Positions 1-6,955 of a stretch of DNA of 33,820 nt are shown piece after piece. How positions within the stretch are numbered: position 1 is the stretch's first letter; every line of letters starts with the position of its first letter. The notes beneath the pieces were generated by a model. The model was not told the DNA's origin. It made no database searches and saw nothing but the letters and a program-made list of their open reading frames with translations. The stretch is from Gammaproteobacteria bacterium (GTDB lineage: Bacteria > Pseudomonadota > Gammaproteobacteria > JAJFKO01): assembly GCA_021773175.1 (NCBI GenBank), contig JAJFKO010000005.1:1-33820 (forward strand), read 5' to 3'. The position numbers and the translations under genes were made by a program.

Positions 1-547
1 GATTACTTTGTAACCAAGCACTACTTAAGCCTTGCGAATCAGAATTAGTGAGTAAATGTTTTAGTCGTGCAAAGATCTCGGTAAGGATGTTATAACTTGC
101 ATTATAAATTCCCTCAGGTTGACAAGATGACTCCCGCGGCCCAGCTACGTTAAGAATGCTTATTTTATTTTCCATGATCCATTGAACGACATTTTCAATA
201 TTAACGGCTTGAGATAGATCCAAAATCATATAAACTCGTTGAGTTGCAGAGTTGCGAGAACGCGCTCGCACTTCTAACTCTTGAATTGTTAAAACCGTAC
301 CATCATTAACATCTAAAGGCAGCTTTTTAACTAAAATCAAGGTGCCCTGAGAGTCTCTAATGTTAATTTTTGTGCGTACACTTGGATCTGATGCTCGCGT
401 TTGTTTCAAGCTATATTTGTCAGGAATAGGTCCATCTTCGGCTTCACGGTCTCTGGGACTGTGCCCCCCTGTTTCAAATCCCACTTTCTGAGCTGCATCT
501 AAAGCAGCTCGGTCTACGCCTGTTTGGCCACCAGAGATCACTTTCAT
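1..547 (-). CDS. Putative molybdenum carrier / SLOG-fold protein (C-terminus beyond left edge)
   Basis: An open reading frame runs from an ATG at 547 down to base 1 with no stop, giving 182 residues of a protein truncated by the window edge. It begins MKVISGGQTGVDRAALDAA, continues with HSPRDREAEDGPIP near residues 28-41, and later has VAGPRES near 137-143. This glycine-rich start and the later PRES signature are characteristic of the putative molybdenum-carrier family (PF12694), Rossmann-like proteins of the SLOG superfamily thought to bind a nucleotide or related ligand. The molybdenum label is historical and the true ligand is not established. Its ATG overlaps the TGA of the upstream transporter gene by 4 bases (544-547), so the two are probably translationally coupled. 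Family call is strong; function is uncertain. Confidence 0.85.
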   Translation of the reverse strand, partial: MKVISGGQTGVDRAALDAAQKVGFETGGHSPRDREAEDGPIPDKYSLKQTRASDPSVRTKINIRDSQGTLILVKKLPLDVNDGTVLTIQELEVRARSRNSATQRVYMILDLSQAVNIENVVQWIMENKISILNVAGPRESSCQPEGIYNASYNILTEIFARLKHLLTNSDSQGLSSAWLQSN

Positions 548-1287
548 ACTTGCTGCTCATGCTCATTTTCTAAATAACTCGACGGTGTAAAGTTTTTTGG
601 TAAATCATAGACATCAATCTTGGTTAGTTTCTTGATATACATTACCAATAACTGTGCAGGTCCAGAGAAAACAATTGAATAAGACAATTTAATTAAATAA
701 CTGATGAGAATGACTTTTAACACATTGTGTAATGGTAACGACTTAACTTCCATCAACATAATCGCTAGAAATGAATAAAGCGCTTCTGAAAATGCAGAAG
801 AACCGACACTGCGCAACCAGAATTTACGGCCTTTCAGTAATACTTTCCAACGCGTCAGAATATAAGAGTTAATTAAATTGGCAATGATATAGGCAATAAA
901 ACCACTGATATCTATGCGTAATAACGATGGCCCTAGAATATAGGCATAGGCATGTTGTTCTTTAAAAAATGCTGGATGTGGTGCTAATACAGCAAGCTCA
1001 CAGATTAAAGCAAATAGTGTCAGTGCTACAAAACCAGCAATAATCATAAATCGTGTTATTTTATAACCATAAATCTCAGCAACAATATCATCTAAAATAA
1101 AAACAAAGGGAGAGGTTAAGGTGCCACCTAGTATGAAAAAGTCATTAGTACCAATATATTTGTTCGTTAATATGGCATTACAGATCATGATGCTCATATA
1201 GAACATGCCTAATATCACCAGAACTTTAAATCCTGCCGGGTTATCAATGGATAGTACCGGCATTCTATCTTTCTTTAATATGCTCAT
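544..1287 (-). CDS. Queuosine precursor transporter, VUT (YhhQ/COG1738) family
   Basis: About 247-residue integral membrane protein with roughly six hydrophobic segments. The family signature is visible as GGTLTSPFVFILDDIVAEIYG, an acidic and aromatic stretch between TM segments typical of the VUT family (formerly DUF165), whose studied member YhhQ imports the queuosine precursors preQ0/preQ1. A longer frame opens at 1353, but the first 22 residues would overlap the upstream gene and have no membrane-protein character. ATG 1287 is preferred because it lies 16 bp after the upstream stop and follows a weak GAAGGG. A start at 1263 (MPVLS) is also possible. It is in a tight minus-strand run, and its stop overlaps the start of the SLOG-fold gene. 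Substrate is inferred from the family. Confidence 0.85.
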   Translation of the reverse strand: MSILKKDRMPVLSIDNPAGFKVLVILGMFYMSIMICNAILTNKYIGTNDFFILGGTLTSPFVFILDDIVAEIYGYKITRFMIIAGFVALTLFALICELAVLAPHPAFFKEQHAYAYILGPSLLRIDISGFIAYIIANLINSYILTRWKVLLKGRKFWLRSVGSSAFSEALYSFLAIMLMEVKSLPLHNVLKVILISYLIKLSYSIVFSGPAQLLVMYIKKLTKIDVYDLPKNFTPSSYLENEHEQQV

Positions 1288-1303
1288 GTCAAAAATAGCC
1301 CTT

Positions 1304-1870
1304 CTACTTAACAACAACCAGATGAGGTTTTTGGTATTTCTTGTCAATCTCAAGTTGTTTTACGGGATTATTGAGTTTAAGTCCGGCTAATAAGCCGATA
1401 TAAAATGCTTGTGCGGCATCAAACTCTGCAATAAGTTCTTCTGAAAGGGCAATATCTCGTGGATCCATCAGAAAATCGTCATTAGTAACGTGGTTAACAA
1501 AACCAACTTCTCCGGTTCGATTTTGAAAAGTAAGAATATAAGAGCCATAGCGATGAACTGAGTATTTATTTAATTTTGCTTTGACTTGATTCTTATCAAG
1601 TTGAGTCGTATTGAGTGATTTTAAATATTTCGAATACTCAATACCGATATAACAAGCTTGAATAGGATGTAAACCATATAAAATATCTGTATCAAAAACA
1701 ATTTCAGATATTTTGGAGCGGAAAATAGCTTTTGTATTAATACACTGTAAAACAAAGTTTTCATGGGTAACATCAGAGTCAACAATTTTGTAAAATATAT
1801 AATTAGCCTTATCATCTTTACTATGATGTTTTTTCGTAAAGCTAGTTAATATTTCAACAAACAAGTTCAT
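1304..1870 (-). CDS. Hypothetical protein, about 188 aa
   Basis: I do not recognise this protein. It has no signal peptide or membrane segment, is mixed alpha/beta in look, and carries a charged N-terminal patch (TKKHHSKDDK) followed by alternating hydrophobic stretches such as NFVLQCINTKAIF and YGLHPIQACYIGIEY. Two similar motifs are noticeable: GLHPIQACYIGIEYSKYL in the middle and AAQAFYIGLLAGLKLNN near the C-terminus, both of the form (P/A)-x-Q-A-x-Y-I-G, which hints at an internal duplication. The frame can begin at 1882, but ATG 1870 has a better placed GGATGG upstream. It lies about 33 bp after the repressor gene and 16 bp before the VUT transporter gene, so it is probably co-transcribed with both. 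Confidence 0.7.
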   Translation of the reverse strand: MNLFVEILTSFTKKHHSKDDKANYIFYKIVDSDVTHENFVLQCINTKAIFRSKISEIVFDTDILYGLHPIQACYIGIEYSKYLKSLNTTQLDKNQVKAKLNKYSVHRYGSYILTFQNRTGEVGFVNHVTNDDFLMDPRDIALSEELIAEFDAAQAFYIGLLAGLKLNNPVKQLEIDKKYQKPHLVVVK

Positions 1871-1903
1871 CGCAATAACCATCCATGAAAATAAAATATG
1901 CCG

Positions 1904-2587
1904 CTAGTCACAAATTCTACGGTTGTATAGCATTGTTAAGAGTACAACACCTACAACATGATGTTTTTCTGTTGAATAATTCAACATAATTGAGTCTGCA
2001 GTAAGTGAATATAATTTCCACTCCGGCGGATCGATTAGTAATTCGCGTAGAGTGAGTTTATTATTTTCTTTAATTTTAACTAAAACCACATCACCATCTG
2101 CAGGAGTAACAACTGGGTCAATAATAAATATTGTTCCTTGCGGATAACGTGGATACATTGATGGTCGACTTTCCAAGGCAAAAGCTTGATCGCTAATGAC
2201 ATTCTTTTCACACAAAGAAACGGGTTGCCATGATGTCCAGTTAGCTAATTGAAGTTCACTGATTGAGTTGATTCTTTCTGCTGTTTCCCAATCTAAAATA
2301 GGAGCAAAGATAGGTTTAGTTTTCTTCGATGCATTTATCGGTAATGATGTATTATTTTCTATAAGTGAGTCGACGGTTATTCCAAAATGATTAGCAATTA
2401 ATTTTACGGTTGAAATGCGAGGATCGGTTGTTTCACCAGATAATAACCGTCTAAGGGTCATCATTGGAATACCTAACTCTTGAGCTATTTGATTAACACT
2501 TAATGTTTGATTCTGAATAATGTTACTTAAATTTTCTGAAAGTCTAATGACTTCAAGATTATTCAATTTAATTGCTCTAAGACTCAT
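1904..2587 (-). CDS. CI/LexA-like transcriptional repressor: XRE helix-turn-helix plus S24 peptidase-like domain
   Basis: 227 residues. Residues about 29-75 form a helix-turn-helix of the XRE/Cro type (SVNQIAQELGIPMMTLRRLLS, then TDPRISTVKLIANHFGI). Residues about 135-225 match the S24 signal-peptidase-like fold used for dimerisation by LexA and phage CI repressors: SMYP with Ser143, DGDVVLVK, and a final VVGVV strand. The nucleophilic serine is kept, but the position normally holding the general-base lysine reads LTLRELL, with Arg181. Autocleavage is therefore doubtful and the domain may serve only for dimerisation or ligand sensing. A good Shine-Dalgarno (AAGGTGG, about 9 nt spacing) supports this start. 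It is the first gene of a minus-strand run and is divergent from the small gene at 2943. Autoregulation is likely given dyad elements in the intergenic region. Confidence 0.85.
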   Translation of the reverse strand: MSLRAIKLNNLEVIRLSENLSNIIQNQTLSVNQIAQELGIPMMTLRRLLSGETTDPRISTVKLIANHFGITVDSLIENNTSLPINASKKTKPIFAPILDWETAERINSISELQLANWTSWQPVSLCEKNVISDQAFALESRPSMYPRYPQGTIFIIDPVVTPADGDVVLVKIKENNKLTLRELLIDPPEWKLYSLTADSIMLNYSTEKHHVVGVVLLTMLYNRRICD

Positions 2588-2865
2588 TTTGATACGCCAC
2601 CTTATCCGCTAATCATTTTCGCATTCTAGCATGATTATGATAAATAAAAAAACAGCCGCACAGCATGCTTTTTGACGTGTATTTACATATAGATTATATC
2701 TAACAGAAAATATCGATAACATAAATGTTGAACATGCCGTAACAAGTTTGTTACTATTACTAGCTAATGAAATGCCATAAAAAAAGAAATAAATCTAAAT
2801 TTCATATATAACAATAGTTTATTAGATATCAATTAGAAGTTTTGGGGATGTAAAAAGATATTCAG

Positions 2866-2881
2866 CGTGATCATTATCACG
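2866..2881. promoter_or_regulatory. Operator-like dyad CGTGAT-N4-ATCACG
   Basis: A perfect 6-bp inverted repeat, cgtgatcattatcacg, about 60 bp upstream of the ATG at 2943. The size and symmetry suit a dimeric HTH repressor, and the neighbouring S24-type repressor is the obvious candidate. This is inference from position; no transcription start is evident. Confidence 0.45.
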
Positions 2882-2921
2882 TTATTACGCAATGGGTATC
2901 TGGTTTTTAACTTAAAAATGT

Positions 2922-2939
2922 ATACCTAATCGGAGGTAT
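2922..2939 (+). promoter_or_regulatory. Hairpin sequestering the Shine-Dalgarno of the 86-aa gene
   Basis: The sequence ATACCT-aatcgg-AGGTAT forms a perfect 6-bp stem with a 6-nt loop. The GGAGG ribosome binding site of the gene at 2943 lies half in the loop and half in the 3' arm. When folded, the site would be partly hidden, so translation may depend on opening of the stem. The stem is short and its stability modest. Confidence 0.45.
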
Positions 2940-2942
2940 CTT

Positions 2943-3203
2943 ATGACATTACATCGCAAACACTCAGTTAACTCTGTTAATTATATAGCAATAACTATCT
3001 TAGAACAGATAGGCATTGATTCTCCAAGCCAAAATCAAATTGATATCGTTGAAACGCTAATTCTATTAGGTACTAGTCCCCGGCTAATGAATCTAGACGC
3101 TATAGAAAAATGTTTAGGTGATGACAATACTGCAAAACATATATTTCGCCGCTTTTTAAAACTTTCTCCCAATCAAGAGCTTCTTTCAAGTTTTGCCTCT
3201 TAA
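2943..3203 (+). CDS. Small hypothetical protein, 86 aa
   Basis: An 86-residue, probably cytoplasmic, helical protein that I do not recognise. It has no signal peptide, no membrane segment and no cysteine pair; the only cysteine is in IEKCLGDD. The start is well supported by GGAGG six bases upstream. It is transcribed divergently from the S24-type repressor, the usual position of a gene under direct control of such a regulator. Its TAA overlaps the stop of the convergent NCS2 permease gene by three bases (3200-3203 region), leaving no room for a terminator between them. Confidence 0.7.
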   Translation: MTLHRKHSVNSVNYIAITILEQIGIDSPSQNQIDIVETLILLGTSPRLMNLDAIEKCLGDDNTAKHIFRRFLKLSPNQELLSSFAS

Positions 3204-4549
3204 TGTGGCATCAGTATAAAATAAATAATAAAAACGATAGCAAGAATTAATAACACAGGATTTATTGCTTTGCGCTCACCTTTAAAAAACTTAAGAATAA
3301 TATAACTTATTATCCCTAATCCTATACCGTTCGCAATTGAAAAACCAAAAGGAATCATCAGGAAAGTAATTACAGCAGGAACAAATTCTGAAAGGTTATT
3401 TTTATCAATTAAGGTTACATTCTGTACCATTAATATTCCAACATAGAACATTGCCGGTGCGACGGCAAAACTTGGTATAGATTGGGCTAATGGCGATAAA
3501 AACAAACTAGCTAAAAACAATAAGCCGACAGTTACTGCAGTTAACCCTGTTTTACCTCCAGCTCGAATGCCCGCAGCACTCTCGATAAACGGGCTAGTAC
3601 TTGATGTTCCTAATAATGAACCCGCTATGGTTGCAATACTGTCTGACATTAAAGCATGAGAAATTCTTTGAGTACGCTTCTTATCATCGCTATAGTTTGC
3701 TTGTTGTAATAAACCAATCATACTGCCGGTACTATCAAATAAAGCGACCAATAAAAAAGTGAAAATGATGCTAACCCCCTTCATTGTTAGTAAGTCATGA
3801 AAGTTCAAATGCATAGCTGTTGACGCTAATGATGGTGGTAATGCAAAAATACCATGAAAGTGACTTATTCCAGCGATTATACTAATTAACGTTAATGACA
3901 ATATGCCAATTAGAATTGCACCTGGGATGCGTAATTCCTCCAAGGCAACAATTAAGAAAAAACCTATAAAAAAGAGAATACTCTTGATTGACATAATATT
4001 TCCGAGTTGCATAAATGTTTTAGCATTGGGTACAACTACACCACTACTTTGTAATGCTAATAGGATAATAAAAAAACCTATCCCTACGGCAATCGATAAA
4101 GTTAAGCATTTAGGTATCGACTCAATAATATAACGTCGAATCTTAGTTATGGTTAAAAATAAGAAGATCACTCCAGAGATAAACACTGCACCTAAGGTAC
4201 TTTCCCAGGAATATCCAAGTCCTTGAACAATTACAAAGGTAAAGTAGGCATTCAGGCCCATCCCAGGAGCAACCGCAATGGGGTAATTTGATATAAAGGC
4301 AATAAGGAAGCTACCAAGCGCCGCAACCAGACATGTTGCGACAAAGACAGCTCCTAAACTCATTCCAGCTAAATGCAATATTTGAGGGTTAACAAACATA
4401 ATATATGACATTGTTAGAAAAGTTGTAATACCGGCAAGGATTTCAGTACGGATGGTGGTTTGATTTTCTGATAACTTAAAGAGTTTATTCAGCAGCGAGG
4501 TTTCGTTACTCTTTGACAATTCATTTGAAACATTACTATTTTGCGTCAT
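3200..4549 (-). CDS. NCS2 family purine (adenine/guanine/hypoxanthine) permease, AzgA/PbuG-like
   Basis: 449 residues with about 12-14 hydrophobic segments, the normal size for the COG2252 branch of NCS2 transporters, which import purine bases with protons. Landmarks are EILAGITTFLTMSYIMFVNP near residues 36-55, VAPGMGLNAYFTF near 92-104, LFDSTGSMIGLLQQA near 265-279, and GTSSTSPFIESAAGIRAGGK near 313-332, which contains the substrate-binding region of the family. A TGAGGA sequence nine bases upstream supports the start. It stands alone, convergent with the small gene at 2943. The exact purine transported cannot be read from the sequence; a nucleobase-scavenging role suits a host-associated bacterium. 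Confidence 0.92.
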   Translation of the reverse strand: MTQNSNVSNELSKSNETSLLNKLFKLSENQTTIRTEILAGITTFLTMSYIMFVNPQILHLAGMSLGAVFVATCLVAALGSFLIAFISNYPIAVAPGMGLNAYFTFVIVQGLGYSWESTLGAVFISGVIFLFLTITKIRRYIIESIPKCLTLSIAVGIGFFIILLALQSSGVVVPNAKTFMQLGNIMSIKSILFFIGFFLIVALEELRIPGAILIGILSLTLISIIAGISHFHGIFALPPSLASTAMHLNFHDLLTMKGVSIIFTFLLVALFDSTGSMIGLLQQANYSDDKKRTQRISHALMSDSIATIAGSLLGTSSTSPFIESAAGIRAGGKTGLTAVTVGLLFLASLFLSPLAQSIPSFAVAPAMFYVGILMVQNVTLIDKNNLSEFVPAVITFLMIPFGFSIANGIGLGIISYIILKFFKGERKAINPVLLILAIVFIIYFILMPH

Positions 4550-4813
4550 TAAATTTATTCCTCAATGCCATTAAACATATTTGTTCTTGAAAGTGAATAT
4601 CTGAATAATGAATGCCGCCGATTATCTACTTTCAACCATAGCAACGCAAGTTGGATTAACATCAGTGAATGCTATCGTGAGCAAATGATTGACGCACTAC
4701 TTACTTGATGATAAATCAATTTAAATTAAATCAGCAAGCTTATGAGTTACAAGTACTTTTCGTTATTTAGATTACATTGGTCATGATGTGGAACTGAGTT
4801 GTATTACTTAGCT
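4550..4813. other. Intergenic region, no supported feature
   Basis: This 264-bp spacer separates two minus-strand genes. It holds a 47-codon plus-strand frame at 4565-4708 without a ribosome binding site, which I do not accept as a gene. No clear terminator follows the DUF2147 gene on the minus strand. The promoter of the NCS2 gene should lie here but no convincing -35/-10 pair stands out. Confidence 0.4.
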
Positions 4814-5317
4814 TTATTTTGCAAGAATCCATGTGTTATTTTCTTTAATAACCCTATACCAAGTCTGTGTTTGGCCTAATAATGAAAAGCCTAAATAACC
4901 TCTTATTTTTAGGATTTTACCATCGTTATCCAGCCACATTTTACATCGATAAACGCTACCTGTGCTGGGATCTAGAATTCTACCGTTACTCCATAAGTTT
5001 TTATCTCTATGTTGTACTCCCCACATGATTACCATACCTTCTGCAGGTTTATCTTTGCGAACACCTTTACATTTATTACAGAGCATCGGTTGTTCATCTC
5101 CTTTTTTATAAAAGATCTTCATGATTTTGCCATACAAAATCGAATTCTGTTTATATATAGTAAATATACTAGAGACTTTACCTGATTTAGCATCGAGTAT
5201 TTGCCAATGGCCGACAGGCGTGTGATAGCGAGTTGCTCCGCAACAAACAATATTGCACATAAGAAATATCAAAACTACGGCATTCAAAAATCCAGAATGC
5301 CGAATATATTTTTTCAT
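4814..5317 (-). CDS. Secreted DUF2147 domain protein
   Basis: 167 residues. The N-terminus (MKKYIRHSGF, then a hydrophobic run to about residue 28 ending ...CCGAT) is a signal peptide, so the protein is exported. The mature part follows the DUF2147 (COG4731) pattern: PVGHWQILDAKSGKVSSIF, LYGKIMKI, a CNKC pair followed by GVRKDKPAEGMVI, W-S-NGRILDPSTGSVYRCKM, and the end RGYLGFSLLGQTQTWYR. The family forms a small beta-rich fold and has no settled biochemical function. GGAGA eight bases before the ATG supports the start. Three cysteines remain in the mature domain, two of them a CxxC pair. It is followed upstream by a very AT-rich spacer shared with the divergent histone-like gene. Confidence 0.88.
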   Translation of the reverse strand: MKKYIRHSGFLNAVVLIFLMCNIVCCGATRYHTPVGHWQILDAKSGKVSSIFTIYKQNSILYGKIMKIFYKKGDEQPMLCNKCKGVRKDKPAEGMVIMWGVQHRDKNLWSNGRILDPSTGSVYRCKMWLDNDGKILKIRGYLGFSLLGQTQTWYRVIKENNTWILAK

Positions 5318-5491
5318 TTATTTATCTCCACAATTTCGTAATTACAAAATTTAACAAACAAAAGTATATTTAATTTTTAATTTTTTTTTATTATTTTTTA
5401 TAAAAAATTTTTGAAATTAAAAAATTCCGCGATTTTTTTATCCAAAAAGTAGCTTTTTTTATAAAAAACCCCTGTTTTTTCAAATAAACTG

Positions 5492-5519
5492 TTGATTCCT
5501 CTTTGATTTATGCTATTTT
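5492..5519 (+). promoter_or_regulatory. Sigma-70 type promoter with extended -10 for the histone-like gene
   Basis: TTGATT at 5492-5497 is followed after 16 bases by TATTTT at 5514-5519, preceded by TGC (5511-5513) as an extended -10. The predicted start near 5526 would give a 25-nt leader carrying GGAGAGG before the ATG at 5551. The region upstream (about 5350-5480) is rich in A and T runs and could act as an UP element. Confidence 0.6.
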
Positions 5520-5550
5520 TACAGGGTCTTAAACAATATGGAGAGGGGCA

Positions 5551-6051
5551 ATGCCAAAAGCAAAAACAAAACGTACAGTTCGAAAGGCTAGTACAACTTC
5601 TGCTGCTAAGAAAACTGAAGCAGCAAAAATGAAAGCAGCTATTGAAGCGGCTTATGAAAAAGGGGTTGCTGATGCAATTAAAGCTATTAGCAAAATTAAA
5701 TCAACTAAGAAAAAATCAGTAGCTAAAAAGAAGACTACAACAAAGAAAAAATCAACCGCTAAAAAGAAAGCTCCAGCTAAAAGAAAAGTAGCGGCTAAAA
5801 AGAAGCCAGCGGCTAAGAAGAAAGTAGCGGCTAAAAAGAAACCAGCGGCTAAGAAGAAAGTAGCGGCTAAAAAGAAACCAGCTGCTAAGAAGAAAGTAGC
5901 GGCTAAAAAGAAACCAGCTGCTAAGAAAAAAGTAGTAGCTAAAAAGAAACCAGCTGCTAAGAAAAAAGTAGCTGCTAAGAAAAAACCAGCTGCTAAAAGA
6001 AAAGTAGCTGCTAAGAGAAAGCCTGCTAAACGCAAAGCTACTCGTAGATAA
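5551..6051 (+). CDS. Histone H1-like, Lys/Ala-rich repeat DNA-binding protein
   Basis: 166 residues, extremely basic. Residues 1-55 form a less repetitive head (MPKAKTKRTVRKAS, then the likely helix AAIEAAYEKGVADAIKAI). From about residue 55 onward the protein is Lys/Ala/Pro-rich, and residues 79-160 are a tandem array of KVAAKKKPAAKK units. This architecture resembles eukaryotic H1 tails and bacterial H1-like proteins such as chlamydial Hc2 and AlgP-type proteins, which bind DNA without sequence preference and condense the nucleoid. It has its own promoter, a strong GGAGAGG ribosome binding site and a strong terminator, so it is a single-gene unit. No signal peptide is seen. Export to a host nucleus is conceivable in an intracellular bacterium but nothing here shows it. 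Confidence 0.85.
   Translation: MPKAKTKRTVRKASTTSAAKKTEAAKMKAAIEAAYEKGVADAIKAISKIKSTKKKSVAKKKTTTKKKSTAKKKAPAKRKVAAKKKPAAKKKVAAKKKPAAKKKVAAKKKPAAKKKVAAKKKPAAKKKVVAKKKPAAKKKVAAKKKPAAKRKVAAKRKPAKRKATRR
5785..6030 (+). repeat. 36-bp tandem repeat, about 6.8 copies, inside the histone-like gene
   Basis: Copies begin at 5785, 5821, 5857, 5893, 5929, 5965 and 6001, each starting AAAGTAG and coding KVAAKKKPAAKK. The first copies use GCGGCT for the Ala pairs and later ones use GCTGCT, so neighbouring copies are most alike, as expected from slippage or unequal exchange. Copy number is likely to vary between strains. Confidence 0.9.
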
Positions 6052-6071
6052 TAAATAAAGCTTTATTTATT
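6050..6071. repeat. 22-bp perfect palindrome across the histone-like stop codon
   Basis: The bases from the end of the TAA stop through AATAAATAAAG and its exact complement CTTTATTTATT form an 11+11 bp palindrome centred on AAGCTT. It is AT-rich, with no loop, and sits 11 bp before the terminator hairpin. It may protect the mRNA 3' end or act as a second weak pause element. Confidence 0.55.
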
Positions 6072-6082
6072 TTATTAGAAAG

Positions 6083-6117
6083 AAGCCAGCAAATAGAAAT
6101 ATTTGCTGGCTTTTTTC
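6083..6117 (+). terminator. Rho-independent terminator of the histone-like gene
   Basis: A 13-bp stem, aagccagcaaata / tatttgctggctt, with GAAA loop (6096-6099), is followed by a run of T residues to 6116. On the opposite strand the trailing bases are only weakly T-rich, so it mainly serves the plus-strand gene. Confidence 0.9.
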
Positions 6118-6163
6118 TTATTACTACTTTTCATCTATCCATAGTGTTTCTGGAACGTTAGTG

Positions 6164-6943
6164 TTATTCTTTCTTTTTTAAATATACAAGTAAACGCTCT
6201 AGATCTTCAGGGGTATCAACACCAGGTAAATCTGCTTCAAGCGCATTTCCTGCATAAATTTTATATCCATGCCATAAAACGCGTAATTGTTCTAGCTTTT
6301 CAATTAGCTCTAATTCACAAGCACCCCATGCAACATACTGCTGTAGAAATTCAGCTCTATAACCATATATACCTATATGATGTAAATGAAAATCTGGAGA
6401 TATTGCTTTAGCCGCGCATGAATTACTTGTAATACTAAAGTCATCACGTTGCCAAGCAATGGGAGCACGACTAAAATATAATGCAAAGTTATTCTGGTCA
6501 CGAACAACTTTGACAGCATCCGTTGTAAAAAGTTCTTGAGCTGAAGTAATCGGCATAACCAATGTTGTCATTGCCGCTGCAGTTTGTTCTGTTAAAGCTG
6601 TTGCAACTTGACGAATTAAACTTGGAGGAATTAACGGCTTATCCCCTTGCACATTAACAATAATATCGTTGTCAGTAAGATTTAACTGTTGTGCTGCTTC
6701 GGCAATTCTATCTGTGCCAGACTCATGTAAGCTTGAGGTAAAACATGCTTCGGCACCACATTGTTTTGCAACTTGCATAATATCATCATGATCTGTTGCT
6801 ATGATTACACGTTCAGCACCACTTTCAATTGCACGTTCATAAACATGCTCAACCATCGGTTTACCTTGAATCATCACCATGCATTTTCCAGGAAAGCGAC
6901 TCGATGCATAACGAGCAGGAATAATAACCGTAAAATTAACCAT
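6164..6943 (-). CDS. kdsB: 3-deoxy-manno-octulosonate cytidylyltransferase (CMP-Kdo synthetase)
   Basis: 259 residues, the usual length for KdsB, which joins CTP and Kdo to make CMP-Kdo, the donor for the inner core of lipopolysaccharide in the cytoplasm. The nucleotidyltransferase fold is clear: VIIPARYASSRFPGK at residues 6-20 binds the nucleotide phosphates, then GKPMVEHVYERA, ATDHDDI, TSSLHESGTDRIAEA and NVQGDKPLI with its metal-binding Asp; near the C-terminus are HHIGIYGYR and VDTPEDLERL. An AGAAGG eight bases upstream fixes the start. It follows the small Trm112-like gene by 12 bp, the same ycaR-kdsB order seen in Escherichia coli and many relatives. Its presence indicates a Kdo-containing LPS. 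Confidence 0.97.
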   Translation of the reverse strand: MVNFTVIIPARYASSRFPGKCMVMIQGKPMVEHVYERAIESGAERVIIATDHDDIMQVAKQCGAEACFTSSLHESGTDRIAEAAQQLNLTDNDIIVNVQGDKPLIPPSLIRQVATALTEQTAAAMTTLVMPITSAQELFTTDAVKVVRDQNNFALYFSRAPIAWQRDDFSITSNSCAAKAISPDFHLHHIGIYGYRAEFLQQYVAWGACELELIEKLEQLRVLWHGYKIYAGNALEADLPGVDTPEDLERLLVYLKKKE

Positions 6944-6955
6944 CGTAGTAACCTT

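Larger units (their letters stand above)
2588..2942. promoter_or_regulatory. Divergent control region between repressor gene and small gene
   Basis: This 355-bp AT-rich spacer separates two divergent genes and contains no convincing coding frame. On the minus strand a -10-like TAGAAT lies at 2628-2623 ahead of the repressor gene, with TGATTATGATAA (2632-2643) just upstream of it. On the plus side a dyad lies at 2866-2881 and a hairpin over the ribosome binding site at 2922-2939. The two operator-like elements share the pattern TGATnATnATnA, which could mean the repressor binds both, but this rests on two examples only. Confidence 0.5.

Noticed and set aside
1288-1353. Upstream extension of the VUT transporter to ATG 1353
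   Set aside because: It overlaps the upstream gene and adds residues that do not resemble the family N-terminus.
4565-4708. 47-codon plus-strand ORF in a spacer
   Set aside because: No Shine-Dalgarno, no recognisable motif and no supporting promoter.
5652-6035. Minus-strand 127-codon hydrophobic frame opposite the histone-like gene
   Set aside because: It is the mirror of the Lys/Ala codons (AAG read as CTT, GCT as AGC) and shares the 36-bp repeat; no ribosome binding site.
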